Shown in pieces: positions 19,715 through 28,281 of a DNA stretch of 64,000 bases. The translations under genes were made by a program, and so were the position numbers. Every line of letters begins with the position of its first letter. Within the stretch, counting starts at the first letter, position 1. The stretch is from Methylorubrum populi. GTDB taxonomy: Bacteria > Pseudomonadota > Alphaproteobacteria > Rhizobiales > Beijerinckiaceae. The notes beneath the pieces are model-generated. The model was not told the DNA's origin and did no database searches. It was given only the letters and a program-made list of their open reading frames with translations. The stretch is from assembly GCA_036946625.1 (NCBI GenBank), contig JAQIIU010000001.1, positions 62,001 to 126,000 on the forward strand, given 5' to 3'.

Positions 19715-20209
19715 TCAGGGCCGGCCGCTTTCCCCGGGCGGGGCAGCCTTCGCTTCGGCCGGGCCCGGCGTCAGGTCGAGCGAGAGGTGCAGGGTGTCGC
19801 CCTCCCTTCCCTCGACCGCGAAGCCGAGCGCCTCGTACAGCCGGCATGCGCCGGCCCGCCGATCGACCGAGAGGGCGAGCTGCCGGAAGCCGAGGCCGCG
19901 CGCATGCACGATGGCCGACCTCAGGAGGCGGCGTCCGAGGCCGGCGCGGGCCCGCTCGGGCGCCACGCTGACATTCGTCACGAAGGCGCGGCTGCGTTCG
20001 GGGTCGTTGCAGTAGACGGCAACGAGGCCGACCAGCGCCGGACCCGCCCAGGCCTCGAACCGCTCGGCCCGCGCCGCCAGCTTGGCGGCGTAGTCCGGGA
20101 GATCGACGCGCTCGCCCAGCGGCGGCGTGAAGGCTCCCGCGCAGGCCGTCAGATGGGTGCGGACATCCTCGGGGCCGGAGCGGTTCCGGTGGAAGCACGG
20201 TTCGATCAC
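19715..20209 (-). CDS. GNAT-family N-acetyltransferase
   Basis: GNAT acyl-CoA binding motif A is seen as VSVAPERARAGLGRRLLRSA, with a following ACRLYEALGFAVEGR motif B. The substrate cannot be told; the pattern resembles small-molecule or ribosomal-protein acetyltransferases. The start is uncertain. The frame opens back to 20296, but its first 15 or so residues (MPLPDEDTAAGQTGS) are encoded by MITE copy A2, so the original start was probably further in. GTG 20209 (MIEPCFHRNRSGPED) is chosen; TTG 20218 is similar. If the long form is translated, the MITE has supplied a new N-terminus. Confidence 0.75.
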   Translation of the reverse strand: MIEPCFHRNRSGPEDVRTHLTACAGAFTPPLGERVDLPDYAAKLAARAERFEAWAGPALVGLVAVYCNDPERSRAFVTNVSVAPERARAGLGRRLLRSAIVHARGLGFRQLALSVDRRAGACRLYEALGFAVEGREGDTLHLSLDLTPGPAEAKAAPPGESGRP

Positions 20210-20252
20210 GGTCTCCAACGTCGGCAAGGGCCGCCGGTCCCGGGGTGGCTCA

Positions 20253-20470
20253 GAGCCTGTTTGACCGGCTGCCGTGTCTTCGTCAGGCAACGGCAAGGCG
20301 AGAGGAAGATCCTACTCCCATCCTGAACCCTCATCCTGAGGTGCCGGAGCGGAGCGGAGGCCTCGAAGGGTGCTCCAGGTTCCGCGCGGGATCTGGAGCA
20401 CCCTTCGAGGCCGCTCACGCGGCACCTCAGGATGAGGGGCGAGATGGGATCACTACAGTCAAACAGGTTC
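20253..20470 (+). mobile_element. MITE family A, copy A2
   Basis: 218 bp, ends GAGCCTGTTTGAC and GTCAAACAGGTTC (one mismatch). The flanking duplication is TCA (20250-20252, 20471-20473). The right TCA is the first triplet of repeat B1, so A2 inserted at the very edge of that older repeat. Internal palindrome as in the other copies. Confidence 0.85.
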
Positions 20471-20640
20471 TCATACCGTTTCCGATCGATCGCTTCGGAT
20501 TTCGTCGCCCTCCGTCATCGCGAGCGGCAGCGAAGCGATCCAGGACGCGACAGGTCCGGAAAGGGCGCGCCCTGGATTGCCACGGCTTCGCCTCGCAAGG
20601 ACGCAAGAGAGGCCGAACTCATCGACCGGATGGCGTATCA
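20471..20640 (+). repeat. dispersed repeat family B, copy B1
   Basis: 170 bp, from TCATACCGTTTCCG to GGCGTATCA. It contains a broad palindrome (CATCGCGAGCGGC / GCCACGGCTTCGCCTCGC arms, GCGCCCTGGA core). It is about 85% identical by eye to 51543-51713 and, reversed, to 37846-38014 and 28059-28221. Its right end supplies the stop codon of the methyltransferase gene (TGA 20640-20638). Confidence 0.75.
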
Positions 20641-21378
20641 GTCCTCGCCCCGCCCGCAGATCAGATAGATGCTGGCGGTCATGTCCGGGTACTGGTTTCC
20701 CAGGTGATAACAGCCCTCGACATAGGCGTCGGAAACGATGCCGGCGGCCAGCGCCGCGTCGAACTGGTAGTTCGCCAGCGCCTTGAAGATCAGGCCGCCG
20801 CGATGCAGCGTCGCGAGGCCGGCATCGCGGGTGGCGCGCTCCAGCGTATCGAAGGAGAAGGTGTTCCGGTGCCCGTTGGCGGCCTCGGCCGGGGTCACGG
20901 CGCTGTTGTGCGTGATCAGCCCCATCTTCACGGCGATCTGGCGCGACGGAGCGTTCGCGTTCGGCACGAGAAGGAACAGCCGTCCCGTCGGCGTGAGCCA
21001 GCGGCGGACCCTCTTCAGGACGAGGACGGGATCGTCCAGGTGTTCGAGGGTGTTGATCAGGAAGATCGCGTCGAACGTCTCCTCCAGGTCCAGCGCCTCG
21101 AAGGTCGAGCAGATGAAGCGGGGCGCGCCCCCCACCTTCTCCCGCGCCTTCTCGACCAGCGTCGGCGCCGCCTCGACCACGGTGAGGTCGGTGTACAGCC
21201 CCGTCAGCCACTCGGTCGATTCCCCGAGATAGCAGCCGAGTTCGAGCGCCCGGCCCTGCGGCAGGAACGGCGTGAACGCGCGCATCATGTAGCGCCGGGT
21301 GATGGCGTCGAAGTCGTAGTTGTAGCGGCGGTCGCCGATCTGGGCGCCCTCGCGGTCGTAGTCGCGGGCCTGCGTCAT
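20638..21378 (-). CDS. class I SAM-dependent methyltransferase
   Basis: 246-aa small-molecule or glycan methyltransferase of the Methyltransf_11/25 type. The SAM motif LELGCYLGES is at residues 45-54, the acidic end of beta2 in LTVVEAAPTLV and motif IV in FDAIFLINTLEHLDD. Last gene of a coupled glycan-modification set; its ATG overlaps the PhyH stop (ATGA). The acceptor is likely a sugar or lipid-linked intermediate (inference from context). The protein ends GRGED exactly where repeat B1 begins, and the TGA stop belongs to the repeat end, so a few original C-terminal residues may have been lost. Confidence 0.85.
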   Translation of the reverse strand: MTQARDYDREGAQIGDRRYNYDFDAITRRYMMRAFTPFLPQGRALELGCYLGESTEWLTGLYTDLTVVEAAPTLVEKAREKVGGAPRFICSTFEALDLEETFDAIFLINTLEHLDDPVLVLKRVRRWLTPTGRLFLLVPNANAPSRQIAVKMGLITHNSAVTPAEAANGHRNTFSFDTLERATRDAGLATLHRGGLIFKALANYQFDAALAAGIVSDAYVEGCYHLGNQYPDMTASIYLICGRGED

Positions 21379-22172
21379 CCCTGGTTCGCCTGGTAGAGCC
21401 GGCGCGCGGCGGGCTGGTAGAACTCGTCGTAGGAGGTCGGCACCATGGCGTTGAAGCCGAGGAGCTGGCGCATCCGCGGCGAGGCCGTCCCCCCGTAATC
21501 CGGTCCGAGGAAGCGCGGATAATCCATCTGCTGCTTGACGAAGGCCCGGCTGAAGCTGAGCGTGAGCGCGGTGCGGGTGGTGTCCGTGACGTTGCTGCCC
21601 GCCGCGTGCCAGAGATTCGAGTCGAACAGCACGATGCTGCCGGCCGGACCGACCAGCCGCTCGGACTCGGCCCGGAACACCGCTTCCGGCGGCGGCGCCG
21701 GCGCATGATGCGAGCCCGACAGGACGTGCGTGGCGCCGTTCTCGGTGGTGAACGGGTCCACCATCACCAGCATGTTCAGCATCAGCCGGAAGCCGCCGCC
21801 GAAGGTGCGCACGTCGCGGTGGACGCGGTGGAGATAGCTCGTCGCGGACGGGCCGACGCTCGCCGGATTGAAGGCGTGCAGGATGTAGGCCGCCCCGTCG
21901 AAGTAGCGGGAGATCAGGCCGTCGAGCCAGTCCTGTTCGAGGAAGCGGTCCAGGGCCGGATACTGGCCGACGGCGTGGTGCGCGGTCCCGTCCGGCGCGG
22001 CCGTCGCCCCGCCCTCGACCTGGCGGCGCCCGCAATCGGCGACGCTGTCGAGCACGGCCCGGCGGAGGGCGGGAAGGTCGGCGGCGGGCACGACGCCCTC
22101 GAACAGGACCCAGCCCTTGCGCTGCATCTGTTCGTCGAACCACGCGGCGTCGTGCGAAGCGGGGATGGCCAT
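21375..22172 (-). CDS. phytanoyl-CoA dioxygenase (PhyH) family oxygenase
   Basis: Fe(II)/2-oxoglutarate-dependent oxygenase with a jelly-roll fold. The metal triad is H118-x-D120 (HRVHRDV) and distal H189 (SNLWHAAGSN); R200 (DTTRTALTLSFSR) would hold 2-oxoglutarate. 265 aa. The substrate is unknown; relatives hydroxylate lipids, amino acids or sugars. It lies between wbqC and the methyltransferase in a coupled run, so it is expected to act on the same glycan or its aglycone. Start ATG 22172 (MAIPASHD); a GGAGAA lies 5-10 nt before. Confidence 0.88.
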   Translation of the reverse strand: MAIPASHDAAWFDEQMQRKGWVLFEGVVPAADLPALRRAVLDSVADCGRRQVEGGATAAPDGTAHHAVGQYPALDRFLEQDWLDGLISRYFDGAAYILHAFNPASVGPSATSYLHRVHRDVRTFGGGFRLMLNMLVMVDPFTTENGATHVLSGSHHAPAPPPEAVFRAESERLVGPAGSIVLFDSNLWHAAGSNVTDTTRTALTLSFSRAFVKQQMDYPRFLGPDYGGTASPRMRQLLGFNAMVPTSYDEFYQPAARRLYQANQG

Positions 22173-22201
22173 GGATTTCTCCTCGGGACGGAACAGGGTG
22201 A

Positions 22202-22981
22202 TCAGGCCGCCGCTTCGTGGCCGGGCTCGGACGAGGCGGCAGGCCCGCCGGGCCCGGCGATCGCCTCGCCCGCGATCAGGTCGTAGCCACTGGCCAGGAC
22301 GGCGGTGAGCGTGGGTCGCGGGTTGAACATCAGCACGTCGAGGATCGACAGCCACGGCACGAAGGGGTGCGGGCCCTGCGGGTAGGCGAAGGGCCGGGTG
22401 CGCAGGAAGCGCAGGGCGATCCCGCGCCGCGCGAAGGCGGCCGGGTCGTAGAGGGCCGTGCCGCCGATCGGGTTGACGTAGGTCGAGGCCCCGAGGCGCT
22501 CGCAGAGATCGATCACCCGATCCTGCCGCCGCAGGTCCGTCGCCTCCTCGATCTCGGAGGCCGTGCGGATCGGCGTCCCGAGACCGAGATGCGCGCAGGT
22601 CCGCACCAATCCGTGCCGGAGGTGGTCGAACAGGTCGGCACCGGCATAGCCCAGAACCTCCTCCACCAGCGGCATCGTCTCGCGGACATGCGGCGCGCGA
22701 CGGTAAGCCTGCGCGATCTGGGCGCAGAGCCGGCCCGGCTCGAACCCCGCCGCCACGCGCCGCTCGCGGATGTCGAGGTGGTCCGAATCCCGTTCCAGCG
22801 GCAGCGTGAAGGTCACCGGCGCGCCGTCGCGCAGGAAGCGGTTGCGGTTGATCCAGCCCTTCTTGGTGTACTTCACGCGGTCGTAGATCACGAACCGGTC
22901 GACGGCCGCGATGAGCTGGAAGTAGCCGATATAGGGGAAGAGGTACGGCTGCATGATCGCCGCCGTGACGGGCGTCGTCAT
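22202..22981 (-). CDS. WbqC-family protein
   Basis: WbqC-like proteins are found in O-antigen and surface-glycan clusters and are thought to act on amino sugars, probably as acyl or amino-acyl transferases; activity is not settled. The hallmark N-terminus MQPYLFPYIGYFQLIAAVD, then YDRVKYTKKGWINRN, is clear. Later signatures are GGTALYD and PWLSILDVLM. 259 aa. Start ATG 22981 overlaps the aminotransferase stop by 4 bp. The pairing with a DegT-type aminotransferase is typical and supports synthesis of an amino sugar that is then decorated. Confidence 0.9.
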   Translation of the reverse strand: MTTPVTAAIMQPYLFPYIGYFQLIAAVDRFVIYDRVKYTKKGWINRNRFLRDGAPVTFTLPLERDSDHLDIRERRVAAGFEPGRLCAQIAQAYRRAPHVRETMPLVEEVLGYAGADLFDHLRHGLVRTCAHLGLGTPIRTASEIEEATDLRRQDRVIDLCERLGASTYVNPIGGTALYDPAAFARRGIALRFLRTRPFAYPQGPHPFVPWLSILDVLMFNPRPTLTAVLASGYDLIAGEAIAGPGGPAASSEPGHEAAA

Positions 22982-24222
22982 GGCCGCGCGATCCTTTCGA
23001 CGATCCGGGCCACGGTCGCGGCGTCGAGATCCGGGTAGATCGGCAGGCACAGCACCCGGTCGGCGGCGGCGGCGGCCACGGGCAGATCCTCCCGGCGGGC
23101 GCTGGGCAGCGTGCGGTAGGCGGGGAAATCCGAGATCAGCGGATGGAAGTAGCGCCGCGGATGGATGCCCTCTCGCCGGAACGCCTCGTAGAGCGCGTCG
23201 CGTCCGAGCGGATGATCGGGCCCGACCAGGATCGGGAAATAGGCGTAGTTGGCCGAGCCGTCCGCCGCCGCGTCGAGGCAGCGGATGCCGGGAATGTCGC
23301 GCAAGCCCTCGCGGTAGGCCGCATCGACCGCCTTCCGGTGGGCCAGCGCCGCGTCGATGTGCCGGAGCTGGACGAGGCCGAAGGCCGCGTTCAGCTCGCT
23401 CATCTTGCCGTTGAGCCCGACCCCGATCACGGACGTCTCGTCGTCGAAGCCGAAGTTCTTCAGCTTGTCGATCCGGTCCTTCATGCCGGCATCGGCGCAG
23501 ACGATCGCGCCGCCCTCGAAGGTGTTGAACACCTTGGTGGCGTGGAAGCTCAGGACCGACAGGTCGCCGTGGTTCAGCACGCTTGCGCCGCGGTGGCGCA
23601 CGCCGAAGGCGTGGGCGGCGTCGTAGATCACCTTGAGCCCGTGCCGGTCGGCGATGGCCCCGATCGCCTCCACGTCGCAGGGCCGGCCGTAGCAGTGGAC
23701 CGGCAGGATCGCGCGGGTGCGCGGGGTGATGGCGGCCTCGATCCGGGCGGGGTCGAGGTTGAGGGTCGCCGGATCGATGTCGACGAAGACGGGGGTCAGC
23801 CCGCTCCACAGCAGGGCGTGCGAGGTCGCCACGAAGGAATAGGGCGTGGTGATCACCTCGCCCGTGAGGTCGAGCGCCCGCAGGGCCACGATCAGCGCGG
23901 TGGTCGCGTTGTTGAACAGCGCGACCTGCCTCACGCCGAGATGGGTGCACAGGCGCTCCTCCAACTCCCGGTGGAACGGGCCGCCGTTGGTCAGGATCCG
24001 CGTGCGCCAGATCTGCCGCAGCAGCGGCTCGAACTCTTCGAGCGGCGGCAGGAAGGGCCGCGTGACGTAGATCGGGTCGGTCGCGCTGTCCGCCCCGATG
24101 GCGGCCGCGTCGAGGATGTCGGAGAATTCCTGCCCCAGCCGGCGCAGGGCCGCCTGCACCGGAAGCTCCGGCAGGAGGGGGCTGTCCGCTGCGCGGGCGG
24201 GTTCAAGCGGAGCGGGCTGCAT
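22978..24222 (-). CDS. DegT/DnrJ/EryC1/StrS sugar aminotransferase
   Basis: PLP-dependent aminotransferase that puts an amino group on a nucleotide-linked keto sugar. 414 aa. The PLP lysine is K230 in LSFHATKVFNTFEGG. LFNNATTALIVALRAL holds the phosphate-binding region and IYDAAHAFG the PLP-contacting Asp. Start ATG 24222 (MQPAPLEPAR) lies inside the end of the upstream OGT-like gene (20-bp overlap). An upstream start at 24264 is less likely. The substrate is not deducible; 4-keto-6-deoxyhexoses are usual for the family. No 4,6-dehydratase is adjacent, so the substrate must come from elsewhere. Confidence 0.9.
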   Translation of the reverse strand: MQPAPLEPARAADSPLLPELPVQAALRRLGQEFSDILDAAAIGADSATDPIYVTRPFLPPLEEFEPLLRQIWRTRILTNGGPFHRELEERLCTHLGVRQVALFNNATTALIVALRALDLTGEVITTPYSFVATSHALLWSGLTPVFVDIDPATLNLDPARIEAAITPRTRAILPVHCYGRPCDVEAIGAIADRHGLKVIYDAAHAFGVRHRGASVLNHGDLSVLSFHATKVFNTFEGGAIVCADAGMKDRIDKLKNFGFDDETSVIGVGLNGKMSELNAAFGLVQLRHIDAALAHRKAVDAAYREGLRDIPGIRCLDAAADGSANYAYFPILVGPDHPLGRDALYEAFRREGIHPRRYFHPLISDFPAYRTLPSARREDLPVAAAAADRVLCLPIYPDLDAATVARIVERIARP

Positions 24223-26353
24223 CGACCCAACGCCTCCACATGGTGCGGAAGGCCTCGCCCACATCCGCAGCGAGGCGCGGATGATCCATCAGCGGGCTGG
24301 CGAAGACGCGCTCGCGAAGCCCGGCTCGCATGGCGCGCAGGCGGTCGGGATCGCGCGCGAGGGCGACGGCGCGTGCCACGTAGTCCTCCCGCGTCTCGGC
24401 GACGAACTCGGTCAGCCCGACGGCCGTCAGGACGGCGACGCCGCCGCGCGCCACCGCGTGGCTGCCCTCCAGGGCGATCAGCGGCACGCCCATCGCGAGC
24501 GTGTCGCAGCTCGTCGTGCCGCCGTTGTAGGGGAACGAATCGAGGGCGATGTCGAACGTGTGGTAGAGTTCGAAGTAGGTGGCGGTGACGCGCGGGTGGA
24601 GGCGTATCCGCTCCAGCGGCAGCCCGGCCTGCGACAGCCGCGCCTCGACCTGTGCCCGGATCTCCGGCGTCTCGACGTCGGCGACGACCATGAACAGGCG
24701 CGCCTCGGGAAGCACCCGGAGGATCTCGGCCCAGGTCTCCAGGGCGCCGTCGCCGATCTTCTCGAAGCGGTTCATGGCGCCGAAGGTGACGAAGCCGTTG
24801 TCCGCGAACGGCGGCCGTTCGCGCACCGGAGGGATCCCATCCGGCGCCTCGTAGGTGGCCGAGACGCCGGGCAGCCGCCACACCGTCTCGGTATGCAGGG
24901 GCTCCGACAGGCCGGGCGCGTCATGGCCGGAATCGGTCAGCCGGTAGTCGATGGCGCGCAGGCCCGTCGTCGCCGGATGGCCCATCCACGTGACCTGAAC
25001 CGGCGCCGGCTTGCGGGCGAAGACGAGCAGGCGGTGGCCGGCGCTGTGGCCCGAGAGGTCGACGAGGATGTCGATCGCATCCGCCTCGATCAGGTCGGCG
25101 GTCTCGTCGTCGTCGAGGCCGGCGACGTTGTGCCAGCCGTCGAACAGCGTGCGCAGGCGGGCCGAAACCGCGTCTTCCGCAGCCTGGGTCATGTAGGCGC
25201 GCGCCGCGAACCGCGTCCGGTCCAGGTGGCGCAGGAACGGCTCGATGAAGCGGGCGAGGGCGTGGGTGCACAGGTCGCCCGAGACGAAGCCGATCCGCAG
25301 CCGGCGGTCGGGATCGCGGTCGTTGGCGAAGGAGCGCCGCCGCAGCAGCGGGTCGGCGAAGCGCGCGCCGAAGCTGCGCGCGTCGGCGGCGTAGTCGGCG
25401 GGCGGAACGCCCTCGGCGTAGAGCTTGGCGAACAGGCGGTTGGAATGGGCCGTGAGATGGCCGGGATCGGCCGCGAGTGCCCGATCGAAGCTCGCGATCG
25501 CGTCGCGCAGTCGGCCGAGGCTCTTCAGGCTGCAGCCGAGATTGTTGTGCGCGTTGGAGAGTCCGGGATCGAGCGCGATCGCGCGCCGCGCATGGGTCAC
25601 GGCCGCGCTGTGACGGCTGACGCGCTGGTGGACGCCGGACAGGTTCGCATGCGCGATCGCCAGGTCGGGGTCGAGGGCGACCGCCCGCTCCAGGGCCGAG
25701 ACGGCGCCGGTGTAGTCGCCCATCGTGATGAGGACGGCGCCGAGGCTGCTGAAATAGGCGGCGTTGTCGGGCTCGCGGTAGATCGCGATGCTGAACAGGT
25801 CGAAGGCCTGCTGGTAGCGGCCCTTCGTCGCGGCGACGGCGCCGGCGAGATGGGTCGCGTTGGCGTGGGTCTCGTCCAGGCCGATCACGAGACCGGCCAG
25901 GATCTCCGCCGTGGCCGGATCGCCCGCGTTGTAGCGCTCCTGCCCCCGGGCGAAGGCATGGTCGGCGAACTCCCTCAGGACGGAGCGGGATTCGTCGTCG
26001 AGGCCGCGATCGCGAAACTGCTCCATCAGGGCGCGCGCCTCGCCGATCCGGTTCAGCACGAGCAGCGTGACCGCGAGGGCGAGCCAGTAGCGCGGCTGCT
26101 CGGGCTCCGCCCTGAGGGCGGCGACGAAGTGCGGCACCGCCGGTCCCGGCGCCTCGGTCCGGCTGGTCAGCACGCCGAGTTCGAAATGGGCGACGGCATG
26201 GTCCGGCGCCGCTTCGAGCGCGAGCTGGAGGTTGCGCCGCGCCTTGTCGATCCGCCCGCCCGCGCTGTGCGCGGCCGCCTTGGCGAGGTAGCGCGCGACC
26301 GGTTTCGCGGCGGCCTGCCGCCCCGGGGCGTGCGCTGTAGGATGATGGACCAT
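24203..26353 (-). CDS. TPR plus O-GlcNAc-transferase-like (GT41) glycosyltransferase
   Basis: 716 aa. Residues about 20-330 form TPR repeats (for example NAHNNLGCSLKSLGRLRDAI, an 8-W/G/Y-A pattern). From about 350 a GT41/SPINDLY-type catalytic domain begins with RLRIGFVSGDLCTHALARF and continues with PVQVTWMGHPATTG, FVTFGAMNRFEKIG, FPYNGGTTSCDTLAMGVPLI. Bacterial members glycosylate proteins such as flagellins or adhesins, with UDP-sugars as donors, in the cytoplasm. First gene of the coupled set with DegT, WbqC, PhyH and methyltransferase. The client protein is not visible here. Confidence 0.9.
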   Translation of the reverse strand: MVHHPTAHAPGRQAAAKPVARYLAKAAAHSAGGRIDKARRNLQLALEAAPDHAVAHFELGVLTSRTEAPGPAVPHFVAALRAEPEQPRYWLALAVTLLVLNRIGEARALMEQFRDRGLDDESRSVLREFADHAFARGQERYNAGDPATAEILAGLVIGLDETHANATHLAGAVAATKGRYQQAFDLFSIAIYREPDNAAYFSSLGAVLITMGDYTGAVSALERAVALDPDLAIAHANLSGVHQRVSRHSAAVTHARRAIALDPGLSNAHNNLGCSLKSLGRLRDAIASFDRALAADPGHLTAHSNRLFAKLYAEGVPPADYAADARSFGARFADPLLRRRSFANDRDPDRRLRIGFVSGDLCTHALARFIEPFLRHLDRTRFAARAYMTQAAEDAVSARLRTLFDGWHNVAGLDDDETADLIEADAIDILVDLSGHSAGHRLLVFARKPAPVQVTWMGHPATTGLRAIDYRLTDSGHDAPGLSEPLHTETVWRLPGVSATYEAPDGIPPVRERPPFADNGFVTFGAMNRFEKIGDGALETWAEILRVLPEARLFMVVADVETPEIRAQVEARLSQAGLPLERIRLHPRVTATYFELYHTFDIALDSFPYNGGTTSCDTLAMGVPLIALEGSHAVARGGVAVLTAVGLTEFVAETREDYVARAVALARDPDRLRAMRAGLRERVFASPLMDHPRLAADVGEAFRTMWRRWVDAARSA

Positions 26354-26410
26354 GCCCGGCCTTCCTGAACCGGACAGCAGTTAAGATTCGTAGGGCTAAC
26401 GTACCGTTAA

Positions 26411-26428
26411 CGCCGTGCCGGCACGGCG
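26411..26428. terminator. perfect 18-bp palindrome between flippase and OGT-like gene
   Basis: CGCCGTGCCGGCACGGCG is fully self-complementary. It lies downstream of the flippase gene and 58 bp upstream of the OGT-like start. An AT-rich stretch (TTAAGATTCGTAGGGCTAAC, 26381-26400) next to it is the most promoter-like segment of this 226-bp spacer. Terminator or regulator site; not decided. Confidence 0.35.
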
Positions 26429-26579
26429 CGCACGACCGCCCGAAACGACGGAAATCCGTCTTGCGGCGGCTGTCCGCAGGTCGGTCCTGACGAGGAAACC
26501 GGGGCTCCAAGCCCCTCGTGTGCCGCGCCTTCCGCTTCCGAACCTTCGGTCTCGCGCCGAGCGTGCCGGTGCCTTCGGT

Positions 26580-27890
26580 TCAGTCGCGCGCGAACCGGGC
26601 CCGGAGCGGACGCGATCGCCCGCGCGCCGCCAGCCCAAGGTAGACGAGGGAAGCGAGGTGCCCGGCGCCCACCGCCGCCGCCGCGCCGCCGACGCCGCCC
26701 CAGCGCATCAGGGGAAAGGCGGCGGCGAGCGAGACGACCATGCTCAGGCACAGCGCCTCGAACAGCACGCGGGTGTCGTGCTTGGCGCGGAAGTAGTTGG
26801 CGGTGAGGTCGCGCGCGAGCACCACCACGACGCTGGCCGAGAGGATGCGCAGGCAATCGGCGTAAGGGGCATACTCCGCCCCGAAGATCAGGCGCAGCCA
26901 CATCGCGGCGGGCACGGCGAGCGCCGCCAGGATCGCGACGATCGGCAGGCCGAGCCGCAGGCCGGTCCGGAACAGGTAGGTGCGCAGGGCCGCCTCGCCG
27001 CTCTCGGCGTAGACGCGCGCGGCGGACACCGGCAGGACGTTCTCGGTGGCCGAGAGCAGCAGCAGCACGGCGCCGACGAGGTACTGCGCCGCCCGCAGGC
27101 CGCCCAGCGCGTCGAGGCCGAGCGTCGAGCCCGCCACGAGCCAGACGAGCTGCTCCTGCAGGAAGGTGACGAACACGATCGGCAGGAGCCAGCGCGCCAG
27201 CGGGATGTGGCGCCGGGCGACGGCGCCGATTCGCAGGCAGCCGGGCCGGCGCAGGATCGGCCGCCCGATCGAGACGACGAAGGGCAGGCTCGTGGCGAGC
27301 GCGGTCGCGGCGAGCAGCCAGACGAAGCCGTTGCCGCCGATGAGGTCGTGCCTCAGCCAGGCCAGCCCGGCCACGACGGGAAAGCTCGCGGCGCGGGCGG
27401 CGTCCATCAGCAGGGCCTGCATCCCCTTGCCCTGGGCGAAGAGCAGGCGGCGCAGGATCAACTGGACGTTCTGCGCCAGCATCAGGGCGCAGGCGGCGAG
27501 GAAGGTCGACCCCGACAGGCCGCCGATGGCGAGCGCGATCACCACGAAGGCCGCGCCCGGCACCGAGAGCAGGAAGGCGCCCGCCAGGAGACTCGCGGCG
27601 TAGGCCCGCGCGATCCCGCTGCGCGCCCCGGCCAGCGTCATCATCGGCGCCGCGATCAGGGCGTTGTGCAGCGCCTGGGCGAAGGCGAGCACGATCATGA
27701 TCATCGCGAAATGCCCGAATTCGGCGATGCCGAGCAGGCGGGCGGCGGCGATGCCGCTGAGGAAGCCGAAGCCGCTGACCACGCCCTGGTCGGCCAGGGC
27801 GACGAGCGCGGCCGGCGGATGCCGGACCAGTCCGGCGGCGCGCCGGTGCAGGCTCTCGGGTTTGGCGCGCACTGAAGTTGCGTCGGTCAT
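26580..27890 (-). CDS. polysaccharide flippase, Wzx/MATE-like (MOP superfamily)
   Basis: Membrane protein of 436 aa with about twelve hydrophobic helices, typical of oligosaccharide flippases that move lipid-linked repeat units to the periplasm. The N-terminal helix ALADQGVVSGFGFLSGIAAA matches the family start region (ALxxQxxxxxxxFLxxxxxAR). Start ATG 27890 (MTDATSVRAK) is preferred; the frame remains open further upstream through repeat C1, which is not coding. Neighbour genes are all glycan-related. Exact substrate unknown. Confidence 0.85.
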   Translation of the reverse strand: MTDATSVRAKPESLHRRAAGLVRHPPAALVALADQGVVSGFGFLSGIAAARLLGIAEFGHFAMIMIVLAFAQALHNALIAAPMMTLAGARSGIARAYAASLLAGAFLLSVPGAAFVVIALAIGGLSGSTFLAACALMLAQNVQLILRRLLFAQGKGMQALLMDAARAASFPVVAGLAWLRHDLIGGNGFVWLLAATALATSLPFVVSIGRPILRRPGCLRIGAVARRHIPLARWLLPIVFVTFLQEQLVWLVAGSTLGLDALGGLRAAQYLVGAVLLLLSATENVLPVSAARVYAESGEAALRTYLFRTGLRLGLPIVAILAALAVPAAMWLRLIFGAEYAPYADCLRILSASVVVVLARDLTANYFRAKHDTRVLFEALCLSMVVSLAAAFPLMRWGGVGGAAAAVGAGHLASLVYLGLAARGRSRPLRARFARD

Positions 27891-27944
27891 CGCATCCGTT
27901 CTGCGGGAGCCTCGCCCAGGATACCGGACCCGGACCGATGCTTT

Positions 27945-28061
27945 AATACCGACCGGCGATGATCCCGCCTCATCGTCGGCTGCCCCGCGACCGCGGGGCG
28001 GCGGCCATCCGCCGGATGCGCCGATCCCGACCATCGGTCGGGATCGGCGCCGCTTGGTATG
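27945..28061 (-). repeat. dispersed repeat family C, copy C1
   Basis: About 117 bp, ends TATCATACCAA (minus-strand reading) and GGTCGGTATTA. It contains two strong palindromes: GCGCCGATCCCGACC / GGTCGGGATCGGCGC and GCCCCGC / GCGGGGC. It matches 53201-53321 and the split copy 30304-30604. It abuts repeat B3, sharing the end bases TGATA. The spacer 27891-28281 has no gene. Confidence 0.7.
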
Positions 28062-28221
28062 ATACGCTATCCGGTTGCTGACTTCGGCCTCTCCTGCGTC
28101 ATCGCGAGGCGAAGCCGTGGCGATCCAGGGCGCGACCTTTCCGGACCGGTCGCGCCCTGGATCGCTTCGCGGCCGCTCGCGAGGACGGAGGGGGGCGAAA
28201 CCCGAAGGCTGGAAACCGCGG
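28059..28221 (-). repeat. dispersed repeat family B, copy B3 (inverted)
   Basis: Minus-strand copy of the 20471 and 51543 repeat: TGATACGCTATCCGGTTGCT at one end, palindrome CATCGCGAGGCG / CGCTTCGCGGCCGCTCGCGA in the middle, and a diverged far end at about 28200-28221. Confidence 0.65.
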
Positions 28222-28281
28222 TTTCGGGATGCGGGTCTCGCGCGCTCCGCCGAACCGGCGTCCCCTTCGGCGAGAAGCGCG

